Below are positions 27,656 through 39,125 of a stretch of DNA of 64,000 nt, piece by piece; the stretch's first letter is position 1; every line of letters begins with the position of its first letter. The stretch is from Paenibacillus sp. FSL M7-0420. Its GTDB lineage: Bacteria; Bacillota; Bacilli; Paenibacillales; Paenibacillaceae. The DNA lies in the NCBI RefSeq assembly GCF_038002345.1, contig NZ_JBBOCJ010000001.1:5394001-5458000 (forward strand), read 5' to 3'. Position numbers and translations under genes: made by a program. A model generated the notes under the pieces. The model saw only the letters and a program-made list of their open reading frames with translations, was not told where the DNA came from and searched no databases.

Positions 27656-27694
27656 GGAAAGCCAAAACCCGGGATGCCCCGGTCTTGACCTTCC
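27656..27694 (-). other. Hairpin in the dnaK-dnaJ gap
   Basis: On the reverse strand GGAAGGTCAAGACCGGGG and a near-complement CCCGGGTTTTGGCTTTCC form a long imperfect stem. It lies in the 118-bp gap between dnaK and dnaJ and is followed by only TTTT. It may be a partial terminator or mRNA processing site that lowers dnaJ expression relative to dnaK. Confidence 0.5.
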
Positions 27695-27725
27695 CTCTCA
27701 CCACCATAGAACTTATCGTCTAAGG

Positions 27726-29621
<1,896 letters not shown>

Positions 29622-29646
29622 TTAAATTATCTTATATAGAACAGAT

Positions 29647-30234
29647 CTACATGCTGACTTTGACCATGGCCGGACGAAGAACCTTATCCTTCAGGAGATA
29701 GCCCTTCTGGACCTCTTCCGTCACGATGCCTTCCTCGTACTCCTCGCTCTCCACCTGCATGATCGCCTGATGATATTCAGGGTTAAAAGGCTGTCCTACC
29801 ACTTCCATGGCTGTAAGTCCTTCAGTCTTAAGGACTCCCTCCAGCTGCCGGAAAATCATATTCACGCCTTTGATGAACGCTTCAGCGTCTGCACCTGCTG
29901 CAGGAGTCGCCAGTGCGCGTTCAAAGTTATCCATTACCGGAAGCAGCTCGGTTACAAGCTTAGACGTTGCGTACTGCGCCAGCTCTTCCTTTTCTTTCTG
30001 GGTCCGGCGGCGGAAGTTATCGAAATCAGCCTGCACACGCAAGGTGCGCGCCTGATGCTCATCTGCCAGCTCCTGCAGCTTTCTGTACTCCTCATTGCCT
30101 GAAGCCGCCTCGCTGGCCTCTTCAGCCGTGAATGCGCCGCTGCCTTCTGTAGTATCTGCCTCTTCAGCGGCGTGATTATCATTCACCGAGGGATCATTCT
30201 TCTCATTCATTTCCTGAACCTCTTCCTCTTTCAA
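29647..30234 (-). CDS. grpE: Nucleotide exchange factor GrpE
   Basis: GrpE releases ADP from DnaK. The 195-residue protein has an acidic disordered N-terminus of ~50 residues and a long coiled coil. The conserved C-terminal beta domain shows NPEYHQAIMQVES and GYLLKDKVLRPAMVKVS. TTG 30234 has GGAGG 10 bases upstream; an internal ATG 8 codons later (MNEKND) is an alternative. The gene lies between hrcA and dnaK. Confidence 0.96.
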   Translation of the reverse strand: MKEEEVQEMNEKNDPSVNDNHAAEEADTTEGSGAFTAEEASEAASGNEEYRKLQELADEHQARTLRVQADFDNFRRRTQKEKEELAQYATSKLVTELLPVMDNFERALATPAAGADAEAFIKGVNMIFRQLEGVLKTEGLTAMEVVGQPFNPEYHQAIMQVESEEYEEGIVTEEVQKGYLLKDKVLRPAMVKVSM

Positions 30235-30283
30235 GTTGTCTTCACCTCCTTAATAATATTCATCATGGACTAGTACACTCTGT

Positions 30284-31315
30284 TCACTTATACCAGTGTG
30301 CCAGCATCGCTGTCAAATCCCGGGACAAAATCCCCAGAATACCCATTACACGTGCGTACTCCATACGGGTCGGACCCAGGATACCAATGCTCCCCAACGG
30401 CTTGCCGTCTAATGAATAGGTGGCGGTGATCAGACTGCAGTTGGCAAAAGCCTCATGCTTATTCTCTGTACCGATGCGCACCTGCATTCCTGCTTCGCTG
30501 CTGGCCGGGGTAAGCATTTTGAGCAGCGTGGGTGTCTCCTCCAGCAGATCCAGAATCGTCTTCACCTTGTCGACGTCCTTGAACTCCGGCTGGGTCAGCA
30601 TATTCGTGGCTCCGCTTAAGTAAATCCGCTGATCTTGGTCGCTCTCAAGCGCCTTATCCAGCACCTGCATTAATTCTTCATAATGGGAGATGTGGCGCTG
30701 CATTTCTTCGCCCAGCTCGGAATAGAGCTGACTCTTCAGCTTGTAGAGCGGTACATTGACCAGCTTGCTGTTCAGCAGATTCACGACCTTCTCCATCTCG
30801 GAGACAGATATCTCCGGAGGAAGACTCACGGTTCGGTTCTCTACCTGCCCGGTGCTGGTAACGATAATCGCCACAGCGGTCTTGTCATCGAGCGGAAGCA
30901 GCTGAAAATGGCGCAATGAAGTATGAAAAACCTCCGGTCCCAGCAGGATGGAAGTATAATTCGTCATATTGGACAGGATCATTGCCGCATGTTGGATAAC
31001 CTGCTCTGTAGCATTCAGCTTCTCGGCGAAAAAAGCGCGGATCGTGCCCAGTTCGGCAGTTTCGGCGGAATTCCACGGTACCAGATGATCCACATAATAG
31101 CGGTAGCCCTTATGGGACGGGATTCTCCCTGCCGACGTATGAGGTTGCTCCAGATAACCCAGATCCTCCAGATCGGCCATTTCGTTGCGGATCGTGGCTG
31201 GACTGTAGCCCACATCCCCGCGTTTCGAGATACTGCGCGAGCCCACCGGCTCAGCGGAAGAAATATAGTCATCGACAATGGCATTCAGTATCATTCTCTG
31301 GCGTTCAGTTAACAT
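30284..31315 (-). CDS. hrcA: Heat-inducible transcription repressor HrcA
   Basis: HrcA represses class I heat-shock operons by binding CIRCE. The 343-residue protein starts with a winged helix-turn-helix (MLTERQRMILNAIVDDYI, then GYSPATIRNEMADLEDLGYL). It continues with a GAF-like dimerisation core and ends with the typical GILGPTRMEYARVMGI-type motif. ATG 31315 has GGAGGG 6 bases upstream. It is the first gene of the operon, and its own CIRCE makes it autoregulated. Confidence 0.97.
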   Translation of the reverse strand: MLTERQRMILNAIVDDYISSAEPVGSRSISKRGDVGYSPATIRNEMADLEDLGYLEQPHTSAGRIPSHKGYRYYVDHLVPWNSAETAELGTIRAFFAEKLNATEQVIQHAAMILSNMTNYTSILLGPEVFHTSLRHFQLLPLDDKTAVAIIVTSTGQVENRTVSLPPEISVSEMEKVVNLLNSKLVNVPLYKLKSQLYSELGEEMQRHISHYEELMQVLDKALESDQDQRIYLSGATNMLTQPEFKDVDKVKTILDLLEETPTLLKMLTPASSEAGMQVRIGTENKHEAFANCSLITATYSLDGKPLGSIGILGPTRMEYARVMGILGILSRDLTAMLAHWYK

Positions 31316-31350
31316 GTTATTCCCTCCTATCCGGCTGTGGCTCCGATTCG

Positions 31351-31377
31351 TTAGCACTCTAGTGAGATGAGTGCTAA
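31351..31377 (-). promoter_or_regulatory. CIRCE operator
   Basis: TTAGCACTC, nine bases and GAGTGCTAA form a perfect 9-9-9 inverted repeat, identical to the CIRCE consensus bound by HrcA. It lies between the promoter and the hrcA start. Confidence 0.97.
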
Positions 31378-31388
31378 CCACTAATACA

Positions 31389-31418
31389 AAAATACCAAAC
31401 TGACCTCGGCATTGTCAA
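31389..31418 (-). promoter_or_regulatory. Sigma-A promoter of the hrcA operon
   Basis: On the reverse strand a perfect TTGACA (31413-31418) and TATTTT (31389-31394) are 18 bp apart. This places the start site at or just before CIRCE, as expected for HrcA repression. Confidence 0.65.
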
Positions 31419-31480
31419 GTGAGTTCAGCAACTTGATTGCGCCTATTTTAGTCAAAGCAAGATTTGGGTCTGTTATCCGT

Positions 31481-31532
31481 AAAAAACCACTGTCACCCTG
31501 AAGCATCAGCTTCCGGGTGAACAGTGGTTTCT
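31481..31532 (-). terminator. Terminator of the GNAT gene
   Basis: On the reverse strand GAAACCACTGT-CACCC and GGGTGACAGTGGTTTTTT form a long stem with an inner GAAGC/GCTTC stem and a T run. It lies ~35 bp after the stop at 31567. Confidence 0.85.
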
Positions 31533-31566
31533 TATTATAGTTTACCTGGGGCTATAGCCCGCCGGA

Positions 31567-32076
31567 TTAGTCCAGTCTCTTCAGCACGGCGATCTCATCG
31601 CAGGCATGCTGCTTCTTGCAGTTCACACAATCGGTCCAGACCTTCTCGGGGAAAATCTCCTTCTGCACTACATCGAAGCCGTTCTTAAGGAAGAAGTCCA
31701 CGGCATAGGTCAGTGCCATAATCTTCGGGATCCGCTGGCGTCTCGCTTCTTCAACCAGCTTTTCCAGAATCATCGTGCCTACACCTTTGCCCTTACCTGC
31801 ATCATTCAAGCCAATCGAACGGACCTCCACAAGATCACTTCCTAGCCGGAACAAGGAACCGCAGCCGACAAACTTGCCGCCGATCTCGGCGATCACGAAC
31901 TGGTCGATCTGGCGGGTCAGTGCTTGCCTTGAACGGGGCAGCATAATCCCCTGCCTGGCATACTCCTCTATCATCAGATACAGCGGCTCTACATCCTCCA
32001 CCGTAGCATTTCTGCATATCACTTGCTGCTCTCCTGCTGGAGAAGCCTTTTGGAAATGATCCGTTTTGACAAGCAC
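31567..32076 (-). CDS. GNAT family N-acetyltransferase (ArgA-like)
   Basis: The 169-residue protein has the GNAT fold. The acetyl-CoA loop is visible in the segment GLNDAGKGKGVGTMILEKLV, and a strand (FVIAEIGGKFVGCGSLF) precedes it. The C-terminus has a cysteine set, TDCVNCKKQHAC, also seen in stand-alone N-acetylglutamate synthase-like GNAT proteins of Bacillota. A role in arginine synthesis is possible but not shown by the neighbours. The start is probably GTG 32076. It sits between hemW and the CIRCE promoter, where B. subtilis has no such gene. Confidence 0.8.
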   Translation of the reverse strand: MLVKTDHFQKASPAGEQQVICRNATVEDVEPLYLMIEEYARQGIMLPRSRQALTRQIDQFVIAEIGGKFVGCGSLFRLGSDLVEVRSIGLNDAGKGKGVGTMILEKLVEEARRQRIPKIMALTYAVDFFLKNGFDVVQKEIFPEKVWTDCVNCKKQHACDEIAVLKRLD

Positions 32077-32150
32077 CTTGACTCACCCCTTGTTGTTAAT
32101 ATGAATAAATATACAACAAGGTGAATTACAATTCAAGGGGTATTTCAAAA

Positions 32151-33335
32151 TTAAACCACTGTCAAAGCACCGACAAATTCCCCGAAAACATCGTTGCCAA
32201 ACAGGATTCCCTGCTTGCTCAGGCGATAGGTGTCCCCCGACTGCTCCAGCAGCCCGGCCTTCAGCATTTTATGCAGCGGTTTTGCAAAAACAGCCTCCAG
32301 CGGCTTTCCGAATTGTGAGCGGAACGCCGCATCCGAAATCCCTTCGCGCATCCGCAGGCCGACCATCATGAAATCCTCCATCGCCTCCTGCTCGGAGACC
32401 TCAAAGCTGTCCAGACGCGGCAGCCCGCTGCGCGAAGCCTCGTTATACGGGTTCACGCCCTTGATATTCATGTGCCGCTGCCGGCCCACATATCCATGCG
32501 CCCCTGCGCCCAGACCGTAATAATCCTCGTTGCGCCAGTACGTTATATTGTGGCGGCTCTCCAGCCCCGGCTTGGCAAAATTACTGATCTCATACTGCGT
32601 ATAACCTGCGGCCTCCATAGTGGACATCAGCAGCAGATACATCGCCAGCTCATCCTCTTCATTCGGCAGCGGAAGCTTGTTCTTGTTGAACAGGGTGTGA
32701 AACAGCGTATTCTCCTCCACCTTCAGACTGTAGATGGAATAATGGGGAAGATCCAGCGCCAGCGCCTTGTCGATACTCTCTCTGAGCATATCCACCGTCT
32801 GGTTCGGCAAGCCGAACATCAGATCCAGCGACAGGTTATTAAGCCCGACCGCACGGGCATTCTCCAGACTGCGGTATACGTCATTCACATCATGAATCCG
32901 GCCGATTCCGCTCAGCAGCTCATTCTGGAACGCCTGCACCCCGAAGCTGACCCGGTTGACGCCGCCTTCCTTCATTACTCTGAGCTTGTCGATATCGGTT
33001 GTGCCGGGGTTAGCCTCCATCGAGAATTCAATCTGCTCATCCCACTGCGGGAAATGCCTGCGGACCGATTCCAGGAAATAAGCCATCTCATCAGGCTTGA
33101 GGACAGTAGGCGTACCCCCGCCGACAAAAATCGTCTTGATCACACCCGGAGGCGTGTGCTGCACGGTCAGCTCCATCTCGCGGTCAAGCGCATGGAGATA
33201 GTCCATCACCGGCTGATCCTTCAGCACGTAAGAATTGAAATCACAATAGAAGCATTTATTGGTGCAGAACGGGATGTGAATATATACGGCCTCAGGGGGA
33301 CGGCCACTCTGTGCAGAGTTCATAGCTGAGTTCAT
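32151..33335 (-). CDS. hemW: Radical SAM heme chaperone HemW
   Basis: HemW resembles oxygen-independent coproporphyrinogen oxidase but acts as a heme carrier for respiratory enzymes. The 394-residue protein has the radical-SAM motif PFCTNKCFYCDFNS (CxxxCxxC), GGGTPT and the HemN_C domain. It lacks the N-terminal extension of true HemN. ATG 33335 is preceded by GGAGA. It lies between lepA and the GNAT gene, keeping the lepA-hemW-hrcA order of B. subtilis. Confidence 0.93.
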   Translation of the reverse strand: MNSAMNSAQSGRPPEAVYIHIPFCTNKCFYCDFNSYVLKDQPVMDYLHALDREMELTVQHTPPGVIKTIFVGGGTPTVLKPDEMAYFLESVRRHFPQWDEQIEFSMEANPGTTDIDKLRVMKEGGVNRVSFGVQAFQNELLSGIGRIHDVNDVYRSLENARAVGLNNLSLDLMFGLPNQTVDMLRESIDKALALDLPHYSIYSLKVEENTLFHTLFNKNKLPLPNEEDELAMYLLLMSTMEAAGYTQYEISNFAKPGLESRHNITYWRNEDYYGLGAGAHGYVGRQRHMNIKGVNPYNEASRSGLPRLDSFEVSEQEAMEDFMMVGLRMREGISDAAFRSQFGKPLEAVFAKPLHKMLKAGLLEQSGDTYRLSKQGILFGNDVFGEFVGALTVV

Positions 33336-33396
33336 TAGCTGTCTCCTTTTGTTCTATTAATATACAGGCCTGCCACACTACCTGCTGCTGAAAAGC

Positions 33397-33442
33397 AAGA
33401 AGAAACGGCTGCACCGCCCTGCGTAGGGCGGCACCCGTTTCT
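33397..33442 (-). terminator. Terminator of lepA
   Basis: On the reverse strand GAAACGG-x-CCGCCC and GGGCGG-x-CCGTTTC form a strong GC-rich stem with a 6-base loop, followed by TTCTT. The outer GAAACGG/CCGTTTC arms resemble the three-copy hairpin repeat found elsewhere in this window. Confidence 0.75.
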
Positions 33443-33479
33443 GCGATAAACCGGAAGCTCCGGGGGAGCTTATATGCTG

Positions 33480-35291
33480 CTACTCAATCTGAAGCACGGC
33501 CATGAACGCTTCCTGCGGCACCTCGACGCTGCCGACCTGCTTCATGCGCTTCTTCCCTTCCTTCTGCTTCTCCAGCAGCTTCCGCTTACGCGAAATATCG
33601 CCGCCGTAGCATTTGGCGAGTACGTTCTTGCGCATGGCCTTAACGGTCTCACGCGCAACCACCTTCGTGCCGACGGAAGCCTGAATCGGCACCTCGAACA
33701 TCTGGCGCGGGATAATGCCGCGCAGCTTCTCACAGATGACCCGGCCGCGGTTATAAGCGCGGTCGCGGTGAACGATGAAGGACAGTGCATCGACCTGCTC
33801 ATTGTTCAGCAGGATGTCCATCTTGACGAGATTGGACTGGCGGTAACCGGAGATCTCGTAATCATAGGAGGCATAACCCTTCGTGCCGGATTTCAACTGG
33901 TCGAAGAAGTCGTAGACGATCTCGGACAACGGAATTTCGTACGTAATGGTTACACGGTTGCTGTCCAGATACTCCATGTTGACGAATTCACCGCGTTTGT
34001 TCTGGCACAGCTCCATAACGGTACCCACGAAGTCGTTAGGCACAATAATGGCTGCTTTGACATACGGCTCTTCGATGAAGTCAATCGTCCCGATCTCCGG
34101 GTAATGCGACGGATTGTCGATCTGGATGGTCTCCCCGTTCGTCAGCTTAATACGGTAAATAACGCTCGGCGCAGTAGTAATCAGCGGCAGATTGAACTCG
34201 CGTTCGATCCGCTCCTGAATAATCTCCATATGCAGCAGCCCCAGGAAGCCGCAGCGGAAGCCAAAGCCGAGGGCGCTGGAGCTCTCCGGCTCGAAACTCA
34301 GGGAAGCGTCGTTCAGCTGCAGCTTCTCCAGCGCTTCACGGAGATCATTATAATCGGAAGTCTCAATCGGATAGAGACCGCAATAGACCATCGGATTAAT
34401 CCGGCGGTAGCCCGGCAGCGGTTCAGGGGTCGGATTCTTGGCATCCGTCACCGTATCCCCGACACGGGTGTCGCCTACATGCTTGATCCCGGCCACAATG
34501 AAGCCGACATCACCGATGTTCAGCTCCGGCACAATGGTCATACGCGGCATGAAGGCTCCGACCTCGATCACCTCAAAGGTTTTGTCGGTGGCCATCATTT
34601 TAATCTTGGAACCGGCACGGATACTGCCGTCCATTACGCGGACATAGACGATAACACCCTTGTACGGGTCATAATGGGAGTCGAAGATCAGCGCCTTGAG
34701 CGGTTCTTCCGAGCTGCCTGTCGGCGCCGGAACCTGCTTCACAACCTGCTCCAGAATCTCCTTGATGCCGATGCCTGCCTTAGCGGAAGCCAGAACGGCT
34801 TCGCTGGCATCCAGCCCGATGACATCTTCAATCTCCTGCTTTACCCGGTCGGGATCTGCGTTCGGAAGATCGATCTTGTTGAGTACCGGAAGAATCTCCA
34901 GATTGTTATCCAGGGCCAGATACACGTTGGCCAGCGTCTGGGCCTCAATCCCCTGGGCTGCATCCACTACCAGAAGAGCGCCTTCACAGGCAGCTAGACT
35001 GCGTGATACCTCATAGGTGAAATCGACATGCCCCGGTGTGTCAATCAGATTCAGATAATAATCCTGTCCGTCATCGGCACGGTACGTCAGACGTACGGCC
35101 TGCAGCTTAATGGTTATGCCGCGCTCGCGCTCCAGGTCCATCTGATCCAGAACCTGCTCCTGCATTTCACGCGTAGACAGCGCACCCGTATACTCCAGAA
35201 TGCGGTCAGCCAGTGTCGATTTGCCATGGTCTATATGTGCAATAATCGAGAAATTGCGAATTTGTTGTTGTCGTTTCTGAACGTCAGTCAT
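33480..35291 (-). CDS. lepA: Elongation factor 4 (LepA)
   Basis: LepA is a ribosome-associated translational GTPase that is thought to back-translocate or aid initiation and assembly. The 603-residue protein shows G1 [10 protein letters not shown]3 DTPGH and G4 NKID, followed by EF-G-like domains and the LepA-specific C-terminal domain with [18 protein letters not shown]. Length matches the family. It heads the lepA-hemW group and is upstream of hemW with a terminator between them. Confidence 0.97.
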   Translation of the reverse strand: MTDVQKRQQQIRNFSIIAHIDHGKSTLADRILEYTGALSTREMQEQVLDQMDLERERGITIKLQAVRLTYRADDGQDYYLNLIDTPGHVDFTYEVSRSLAACEGALLVVDAAQGIEAQTLANVYLALDNNLEILPVLNKIDLPNADPDRVKQEIEDVIGLDASEAVLASAKAGIGIKEILEQVVKQVPAPTGSSEEPLKALIFDSHYDPYKGVIVYVRVMDGSIRAGSKIKMMATDKTFEVIEVGAFMPRMTIVPELNIGDVGFIVAGIKHVGDTRVGDTVTDAKNPTPEPLPGYRRINPMVYCGLYPIETSDYNDLREALEKLQLNDASLSFEPESSSALGFGFRCGFLGLLHMEIIQERIEREFNLPLITTAPSVIYRIKLTNGETIQIDNPSHYPEIGTIDFIEEPYVKAAIIVPNDFVGTVMELCQNKRGEFVNMEYLDSNRVTITYEIPLSEIVYDFFDQLKSGTKGYASYDYEISGYRQSNLVKMDILLNNEQVDALSFIVHRDRAYNRGRVICEKLRGIIPRQMFEVPIQASVGTKVVARETVKAMRKNVLAKCYGGDISRKRKLLEKQKEGKKRMKQVGSVEVPQEAFMAVLQIE

Positions 35292-35422
35292 TCCTTACCC
35301 CCACAGACAGCCTAATGTTAATCCACTTATTATAACAGTACGGGCTCCGCCCATCAATCCCGCCAGCCGCCGGAAAAGAAAGAAACCGCCCAGACCCTCT
35401 ACATTTGCGAGCTGAACCCTGC

Positions 35423-35473
35423 AAAAAAACACACAAACGGGTGCGGGCTTCCATCATCCGCAGCCGTTTGTGT
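35423..35473 (-). terminator. Terminator of the YqxA-position gene
   Basis: On the reverse strand ACACAAACGG and CCGTTTGTGT enclose a further CTGCGG/CCCGCA stem and are followed by a T run of seven. It lies ~45 bp after the stop at 35517. Confidence 0.85.
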
Positions 35474-35516
35474 CCTCAACCTCATTGCAGCCCGGGAGAC
35501 TCCGGGCAGCTCCTGC

Positions 35517-36032
35517 TCACTCCTCCGAGGAGTCGAAGAGGGAGACCACCCAGCGGATGCCCTTCTGCGAAGCCTGCTGGAGCAGCCCGGCGGTCTTATC
35601 CGCCAGCACATCCACAGTCGGCTTCCGCTCCTCTGGAATCAGAATCTGCTCGGGACTGAGCGCAGAGTAGTCCTTCACCTCCTGCTGCGGGAGACTGCCC
35701 TTGCCGCTAGACGTCTGCGCCTGTGTACCTGCAACCGGCTGCTGTACCGGCAGCACGGTGTAGGCGCCCGTTACCGGATCAATAGTCACGGGCACATATA
35801 CATAAGCCTGGCCGCCCGGGGCCGTGCTGGCAGCCGGAACGTACGCAGTCCCGGCTGTGCCGTTCTGTCCAGCCGGAAGCTGGCTGCCGGCCGCGCTGCT
35901 CCCGGCCGGCTTACTCCAGTCCGGCAGGATACCGGAGACTCCCGAACCGCCGCCGCCGAACTGCAGGCCGATCAGCAGCCCCACGCCTGCCCATATTCCG
36001 ACCATTACCAGCTTTTTACCGAACCGTGTCAT
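35517..36032 (-). CDS. Membrane-anchored protein in the YqxA position
   Basis: The 171-residue protein begins with a single membrane helix (KKLVMVGIWAGVGLLIGLQF). A Gly/Ser/Pro/Gln-rich exported linker follows and then a C-terminal helical region. It occupies the place of B. subtilis yqxA between spoIIP and lepA, and its N-terminus is similar in layout (short, one membrane helix). Sequence identity to YqxA cannot be judged here. ATG 36032 is 8 bases after AAAAGGAG; an upstream GTG at 36041 overlaps that site. It is 30 bp downstream of spoIIP, so it is likely co-expressed in the mother cell. Confidence 0.65.
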   Translation of the reverse strand: MTRFGKKLVMVGIWAGVGLLIGLQFGGGGSGVSGILPDWSKPAGSSAAGSQLPAGQNGTAGTAYVPAASTAPGGQAYVYVPVTIDPVTGAYTVLPVQQPVAGTQAQTSSGKGSLPQQEVKDYSALSPEQILIPEERKPTVDVLADKTAGLLQQASQKGIRWVVSLFDSSEE

Positions 36033-36062
36033 AATCTCCACTCCTTTTCAGCTATAATCCGT

Positions 36063-37436
36063 TCAGGAACCTGTCGATGTCTCTGCCCCGGTGCCTCCAG
36101 ATTGCGTACTGCCCTGATCTGGCGCAGCTGCCTTCTCGGCGTCCCGGCTGCTCCAGTACACATCAGCGATGGCATCCGCCAGAATATCCGCCGTCCGCTT
36201 CAGCTCATCGGCGCTGTTGTCAATTCCGCCTACCTCAATCAGCACACTGTTCGGGGACAACGTCTGGTTATATTCCCCATTATTCCCGTTTCCGGACGAT
36301 TTCCCCCATATCCCGCGTGAAATTCCAGGATAATTTTTCTCAAGCAGCTGATGGATCTTATTGGCGAAGGCCTCGTTTTGTTTCCAGTTTTTATTCGCAT
36401 GCCCCAAAATAAAATAGACCTGGGCATAATTTTTCCCGTTAATCAAAGCTGTTGTTTTGCCGTGCCGCTGCGAATCGCGGTGGATATCAATCAGCTCACT
36501 CATGTTCTGATTGGAGGCCATGGCCGATTTCACAGTCATACGTGAATATTTATAAGAGAAGTTCCAGTTGTAGCCCGGTACCTCTGTAGCATAGTCCTCC
36601 TGGGCATGTACAGTTCCGATCCCCCGCTCTTCCAGCCTCTTGGCAATATAGGAGCCTACCAGCATGACATTCTTGGAAGGGACTGCCGAGCTGGGATTGT
36701 CGCTCTGTGCGCCAAGCAGCGGATTATAGGCCTCCCGGGGATGGGAATGATAAACGAGAATCCGCTTGACCGAAGTATCTCCTGTGCCGTTCTCGGCATC
36801 TCCGCTTCCGGAGTAGCCCTCGTCAGGTTCTGTACCGGACGGGTCAGGGACAGGCGAAGCCTCGGGCTCTGCCACGCCTTCCCCCGGACTGTCATGGCCA
36901 TTACCAGCCTCAGTACCGTTCCCTGAATCTGGCAAGGCTCCAGGATCGCCCCCTGCTCCGGGATCTTCCCCGGTGGCCAGTTCATCGCCCCCCGGATGAT
37001 AATCGGCCGGCGCCCCTGTACTCCCCCCTGAGCCTTGCCGCAGCAGGAAGGGATCATCGGCAGCAAGTCCTGGCATCTCACGCGAGACCAGACTCTTGGG
37101 ATCACCTGGATCAACACTGGTAAGCAGCCGGAATACGAAGGAGGTCACCTTGTCCCCGGAGAAGGCCGAAGGCTCCTCGCCCTTCGGCAGATGGGGAACC
37201 TCCATGCCCAGCAGCTCCATGAAGAATCCGCTGGAGAGCGAGGCCGCCAGACCTTTCATGGAAGGAATGGGCGAAGAATTCAGCTTCTGCCCGGCCAATC
37301 CGCCGGCTCCAAGCAGCATGAACAACACAAGCGAACCTCCGGCCAGCAGCAGCATCGTCCTTCCCAGCGACAGAATATCCATCAGCCGTCCGCGCAGCCG
37401 CCCTATATTCCATAGCTGAAACCATTTTCTGTTCAT
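36063..37436 (-). CDS. spoIIP: Stage II sporulation protein P (SpoIIP)
   Basis: SpoIIP is a peptidoglycan amidase and endopeptidase that, with SpoIID and SpoIIM, drives engulfment. The 457-residue protein has a membrane anchor (MLLLAGGSLVLFMLLGAGGL) and a ~90-residue Gly/Asp/Glu/Pro-rich spacer (~135-225). The catalytic domain follows, showing ILVYHSHPREAYNP, YFILGHANKNWKQN and VLIEVGGIDNS. These carry the His and Glu residues expected for zinc binding. The spacer makes it longer than the ~400-residue B. subtilis protein. Control by sigma-E is known for the family; no clear sigma-E box is seen here. Confidence 0.92.
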   Translation of the reverse strand: MNRKWFQLWNIGRLRGRLMDILSLGRTMLLLAGGSLVLFMLLGAGGLAGQKLNSSPIPSMKGLAASLSSGFFMELLGMEVPHLPKGEEPSAFSGDKVTSFVFRLLTSVDPGDPKSLVSREMPGLAADDPFLLRQGSGGSTGAPADYHPGGDELATGEDPGAGGDPGALPDSGNGTEAGNGHDSPGEGVAEPEASPVPDPSGTEPDEGYSGSGDAENGTGDTSVKRILVYHSHPREAYNPLLGAQSDNPSSAVPSKNVMLVGSYIAKRLEERGIGTVHAQEDYATEVPGYNWNFSYKYSRMTVKSAMASNQNMSELIDIHRDSQRHGKTTALINGKNYAQVYFILGHANKNWKQNEAFANKIHQLLEKNYPGISRGIWGKSSGNGNNGEYNQTLSPNSVLIEVGGIDNSADELKRTADILADAIADVYWSSRDAEKAAAPDQGSTQSGGTGAETSTGS

Positions 37437-37565
37437 GATTGTTATGTCCTCCTCTAAGCCCTCTGTAATCTCTCATACTCCAAATCTATGAGCGGAAGAG
37501 TTGTGCTAGAACCACAGAATGAGAGATAGCAGGGAGCATCGATAGAGAAGTGAAGGGGCAACACA

Positions 37566-37612
37566 CAAAGAGCCCGCGACCAGTTCTGCGTTATGGCAGG
37601 ACGGTGCGGGCG
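37566..37612 (-). terminator. Terminator of gpr
   Basis: On the reverse strand GCCCGCACC and GGTCGCGGGC form a stem around a ~22-base loop, followed by TCTTTG. It lies ~18 bp after the stop. Confidence 0.6.
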
Positions 37613-37629
37613 AGGTGATAAGTGACAGA

Positions 37630-38640
37630 TCAGTGAGTGTAAGCTCCGACATTGCCCGGATCTACCGCTTCATGGAGTGCAGCATTCAGTCCGCTTGCCA
37701 CAATGTTGGCGATCTCTTCAATGAATTCATCGATCTCTTTAGGGGTCACAATCAGGTCATGCCCCAGCGGCTCAAGCACTTCCTTCACCAGGGCGAGACG
37801 CTCCTGCTCAGATATATCGTCAAGGAGACCCATAATTTCTTTGGTGTGAGCACCGCCGTCCGCCATCTGCCCGAAATGAGTCCGCATCATCTCCAGCACA
37901 TTGTTGACGATGGTGGAAGCATAGCAGACCGTTGGGACGCCGATGGCGATGCAGGGCACGCCCAGCACCTCCTTGGTCAGCCCTCTGCGCTTGTTCCCGA
38001 TCCCTGAGCCGGGATGAATGCCGATGTCCGCAATCTGGATGGTGGTATTGATTCTCTCCAGTGAACGGGAGGCCAGCGCATCAATAGCTATAATGACATC
38101 CGGGCTGGTGCGGTCCACAATCCCCTGTACAACTTCGCTGGATTCAATCCCCGTCAGGCCGAGCACTCCGGGAGCAATAGCACTGACATTCCGGTACCCG
38201 GGCGAGATCTGGTCGGGCACCAGCTCATAGAACTGGCGGGTAATCAGCGAATTCTCAACGACCAGCGGGCCGAGCGAGTCGGGCGTCACATTCCAGTTGC
38301 CCAAGCCTACGATAAGGACCTTGGAATCGCGGCCAATGCCGATTTCATCCAGGAAGTGCTCGAATTCCCGGGCAAACACTGTGGAGACCTTCTGCTGCAG
38401 CCCGGTGTCCCCGCCGCGCAGCCCAGGCACCTCCAGGGTCACGTAATTGCCGATAGCCCGTCCAATCGCCTGAGAACCGGCAAGGTCTGCTACAGCAAGT
38501 CTCGTGACCTTGATGCCGTCCGCTTCTTCCACTTCCTCATTGACACCCGGGATCGGCGCATTGGCGTGCCGCTCTGCCATTTCCTTCGCTTCCACTGCCA
38601 AGTCCGTACGTACCGAATACAGCTGAAGATCCAGTTCCAT
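37630..38640 (-). CDS. gpr: Germination protease GPR
   Basis: GPR is the aspartic-type protease that degrades small acid-soluble spore proteins at germination. The 336-residue protein matches family length and begins MELDLQLYSVRTDLAVEAKE, which contains the zymogen processing region. Inside are VLIVGLGNWNVTPDSLGP and VIIAIDALASRS, both conserved in GPR. ATG 38640 is chosen because AAAAGGAGG precedes it; the frame stays open 39 codons upstream. It is monocistronic with a likely sigma-G promoter. Confidence 0.95.
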   Translation of the reverse strand: MELDLQLYSVRTDLAVEAKEMAERHANAPIPGVNEEVEEADGIKVTRLAVADLAGSQAIGRAIGNYVTLEVPGLRGGDTGLQQKVSTVFAREFEHFLDEIGIGRDSKVLIVGLGNWNVTPDSLGPLVVENSLITRQFYELVPDQISPGYRNVSAIAPGVLGLTGIESSEVVQGIVDRTSPDVIIAIDALASRSLERINTTIQIADIGIHPGSGIGNKRRGLTKEVLGVPCIAIGVPTVCYASTIVNNVLEMMRTHFGQMADGGAHTKEIMGLLDDISEQERLALVKEVLEPLGHDLIVTPKEIDEFIEEIANIVASGLNAALHEAVDPGNVGAYTH

Positions 38641-38672
38641 TCTTAGTTCAGCCTCCTTTTGCATATTGCTGA

Positions 38673-38703
38673 TAGTGTGCGAGAGAAAGCCTCCGTTTAT
38701 ACA
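38673..38703 (-). promoter_or_regulatory. Candidate sigma-G promoter of gpr
   Basis: On the reverse strand TGTATA (38698-38703), 18 bp and CACACTA (38673-38679) fit the sigma-G pattern TGMATA-N17/18-CATWMTA with few deviations. The distance to the gpr start is suitable, and gpr is known to be a sigma-G (and sigma-F) target. Confidence 0.6.
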
Positions 38704-38736
38704 AACCGCTCTAAGGGAATTACAAAGCTTTTTATC

Positions 38737-38765
38737 TTGCTTTTTGCTACCCTTCATGCTAAACT
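38737..38765 (+). promoter_or_regulatory. Candidate promoter of rpsT
   Basis: TTGCTT (38737-38742), 17 bp and TAAACT (38760-38765) lie 55 bp upstream of the rpsT start. Both hexamers deviate from consensus. Confidence 0.4.
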
Positions 38766-38820
38766 ATTTTAAGTTGTGAATCATTTGTTGATTTCGAATG
38801 TCTTTCAGGAGGTGAATGCA

Positions 38821-39093
38821 ATGCCAAATATCAAATCCGCGATTAAACGCGTCAAGACGATCGAGAAACGCCGTGCACTGAACGCTTCCCAGAAGTCTGC
38901 TCTTCGTACAGCTGTGAAAACTGCTGATGTAGCAGTGACTGGTACGGAAGTTGAAGTAGCTCAGGCTGCTTTCCAAGCGGCTTCCAAAAAGCTGGACAAG
39001 GCTGTAACTAAAGGCCTGGTTCATAAAAATGCGGCTGCCCGCAAAAAATCCCGCTTGGCTAAGAAATTGAACGCTCTCAAGGCTCAAGCCTAA
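38821..39093 (+). CDS. rpsT: 30S ribosomal protein S20
   Basis: S20 binds 16S rRNA early in small-subunit assembly. The 90-residue basic protein begins [20 protein letters not shown] and contains the conserved [20 protein letters not shown] end. AGGAGG lies 8 bases before ATG 38821. It is transcribed opposite to both neighbours (gpr, holA), as in B. subtilis, and has a strong terminator. Confidence 0.98.
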   Translation: MPNIKSAIKRVKTIEKRRALNASQKSALRTAVKTADVAVTGTEVEVAQAAFQAASKKLDKAVTKGLVHKNAAARKKSRLAKKLNALKAQA

Positions 39094-39125
39094 GCCAAGG
39101 GCGACAATCATAACGAGCACTGAAG

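Noticed and set aside
33474..34997. Forward-strand 507-codon open frame opposite lepA
   Set aside because: It mirrors the lepA codons and has no ribosome site or family match that I can see.
38641..38757. Upstream start for gpr at 38757
   Set aside because: It would overlap the likely sigma-G promoter and the ribosome site before ATG 38640.
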